Of a stretch of DNA of 20,929 bases, positions 20,680 to 20,929 are shown one piece after another. The position numbers and the translations under genes are program-made. Each line of letters begins with the position of its first letter. The stretch's first letter is position 1. The stretch is from positions 1 through 20,929 of the forward strand of contig JAAZUZ010000011.1 of NCBI GenBank assembly GCA_018623875.1, given 5' to 3'. The notes beneath the pieces were generated by a model, which did not search any database, had not been told where the DNA came from, and worked only from the letters and a program-made list of their open reading frames with translations. This DNA is from Synechococcus sp. HW_metabat.21 (GTDB lineage Bacteria > Cyanobacteriota > Cyanobacteriia > PCC-6307 > Cyanobiaceae).

Positions 20680-20929
20680 CTACTGGTCCGTGACGTCCTT
20701 CACTTGAACATCGACAACCGCATCACTGGCAGGGGCATCGACGGGCTTGGCCGCTGAGCCAGCGGGGCGCACCTGGGTCAGGTCAGCGCCGCAGGCCGGA
20801 CAAACGGCAGAGCCCACGCTGGGCGTGCCGCAGGCCGGACAGGTCACCAAGCGGCGCTTAAACCACTGCCAGGCCAAAAAGCCGGCCCAGCCGAGCACAA
20901 GCGGGCCAAAGACCAGCAACAGGGTGATT
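20680..20929 (-). CDS. Membrane-anchored zinc-ribbon protein (5' end outside the window)
   Basis: The frame stays open to the right edge, so the N-terminus is missing; 82 residues are visible. A hydrophobic helix (LLLVFGPLVLGWAGFLAWQW) is followed by basic KRR, then a zinc-ribbon core with two CPAC knuckles (VTCPACGTPSVGSAVCPACGADL). The rest is a disordered acidic and Ala/Pro-rich tail ending VQVKDVTDQ. By the positive-inside rule the zinc ribbon faces the cytosol. An in-frame TTG at 20919 could be a start, but the hydrophobic stretch continues upstream (ITLL), so the true start is probably beyond the window. The function is unknown. Its stop codon abuts the DUF2834 stop with no gap. Confidence 0.72.
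   Translation of the reverse strand, partial: ITLLLVFGPLVLGWAGFLAWQWFKRRLVTCPACGTPSVGSAVCPACGADLTQVRPAGSAAKPVDAPASDAVVDVQVKDVTDQ

Noticed and set aside
1..20929. CRISPR array, tRNA, rRNA, transposon or prophage
   Set aside because: I read both strands for direct-repeat arrays, tRNA-like cloverleaf arms and transposase or integrase motifs and saw none.

Overview
This window is a chromosomal stretch of a high-GC picocyanobacterium, most likely of the Synechococcus/Cyanobium group. That assignment rests on gene content read by eye: a RarA ATPase carrying the cyanobacterial C-terminal fusion, an NdbB/NDC1-type quinone reductase, an HflX with a long N-terminal extension, and DUF1400, DUF2973 and DUF2834 proteins. 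Small, densely packed genes with strong GC at third codon positions fit as well. I see no tRNA, rRNA, CRISPR array, insertion sequence, prophage or integrase. It reads as core housekeeping DNA, not an island.

Layout. 1-1922: 3' part of the rarA fusion gene, ending inside the intrinsic terminator of a convergent secreted DUF1400 gene (1946-2650, minus). A 4'-phosphopantetheinyl transferase follows (minus), with start codons divergent from peroxiredoxin Q (bcp). Next is the minus-strand pair cysH-coaX (PAPS reductase, then type III pantothenate kinase), whose 3' end overlaps bcp. From 5339 to 8801 runs a plus-strand operon with stop/start overlaps: ndbB, a HAD hydrolase, hflX. Then come a 1-Cys peroxiredoxin with its terminator, anmK, a Nif11-like small protein, a possible small membrane protein on the minus strand, and an ABC-F ATPase.

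12986-15268: a hairpin-bearing intergenic region, a 57-residue protein with a twin CX3C cysteine pattern that is too short for usual ORF cut-offs, a periplasmic HtrA-type protease (minus), a DUF2973 protein and a conserved protein of unknown function. 15286-20929: hrpB helicase, a HAD phosphatase of the sucrose-phosphatase type (minus), a small two-helix membrane protein with no ordinary start codon, xseA-xseB (exonuclease VII), a DUF2834 membrane protein, and a membrane-anchored zinc-ribbon protein that runs off the right edge (minus).

Functional themes: DNA repair and recombination (RarA, XseA/XseB), redox and peroxide defence (two peroxiredoxins, NdbB, HtrA), cofactor and sulfur metabolism (CoaX, the phosphopantetheinyl transferase, CysH), and ribosome-associated NTPases (HflX, ABC-F). 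I found no multi-gene system that is obviously new. The items most worth a second look are the twin-CX3C microprotein, the two small membrane proteins, the inverted repeat after the phosphopantetheinyl transferase gene, and a recurring arrangement in which terminators and stop codons share the same bases. No stretch above 300 bases lacks a gene; the longest gaps are 12986-13130 and 11137-11260.
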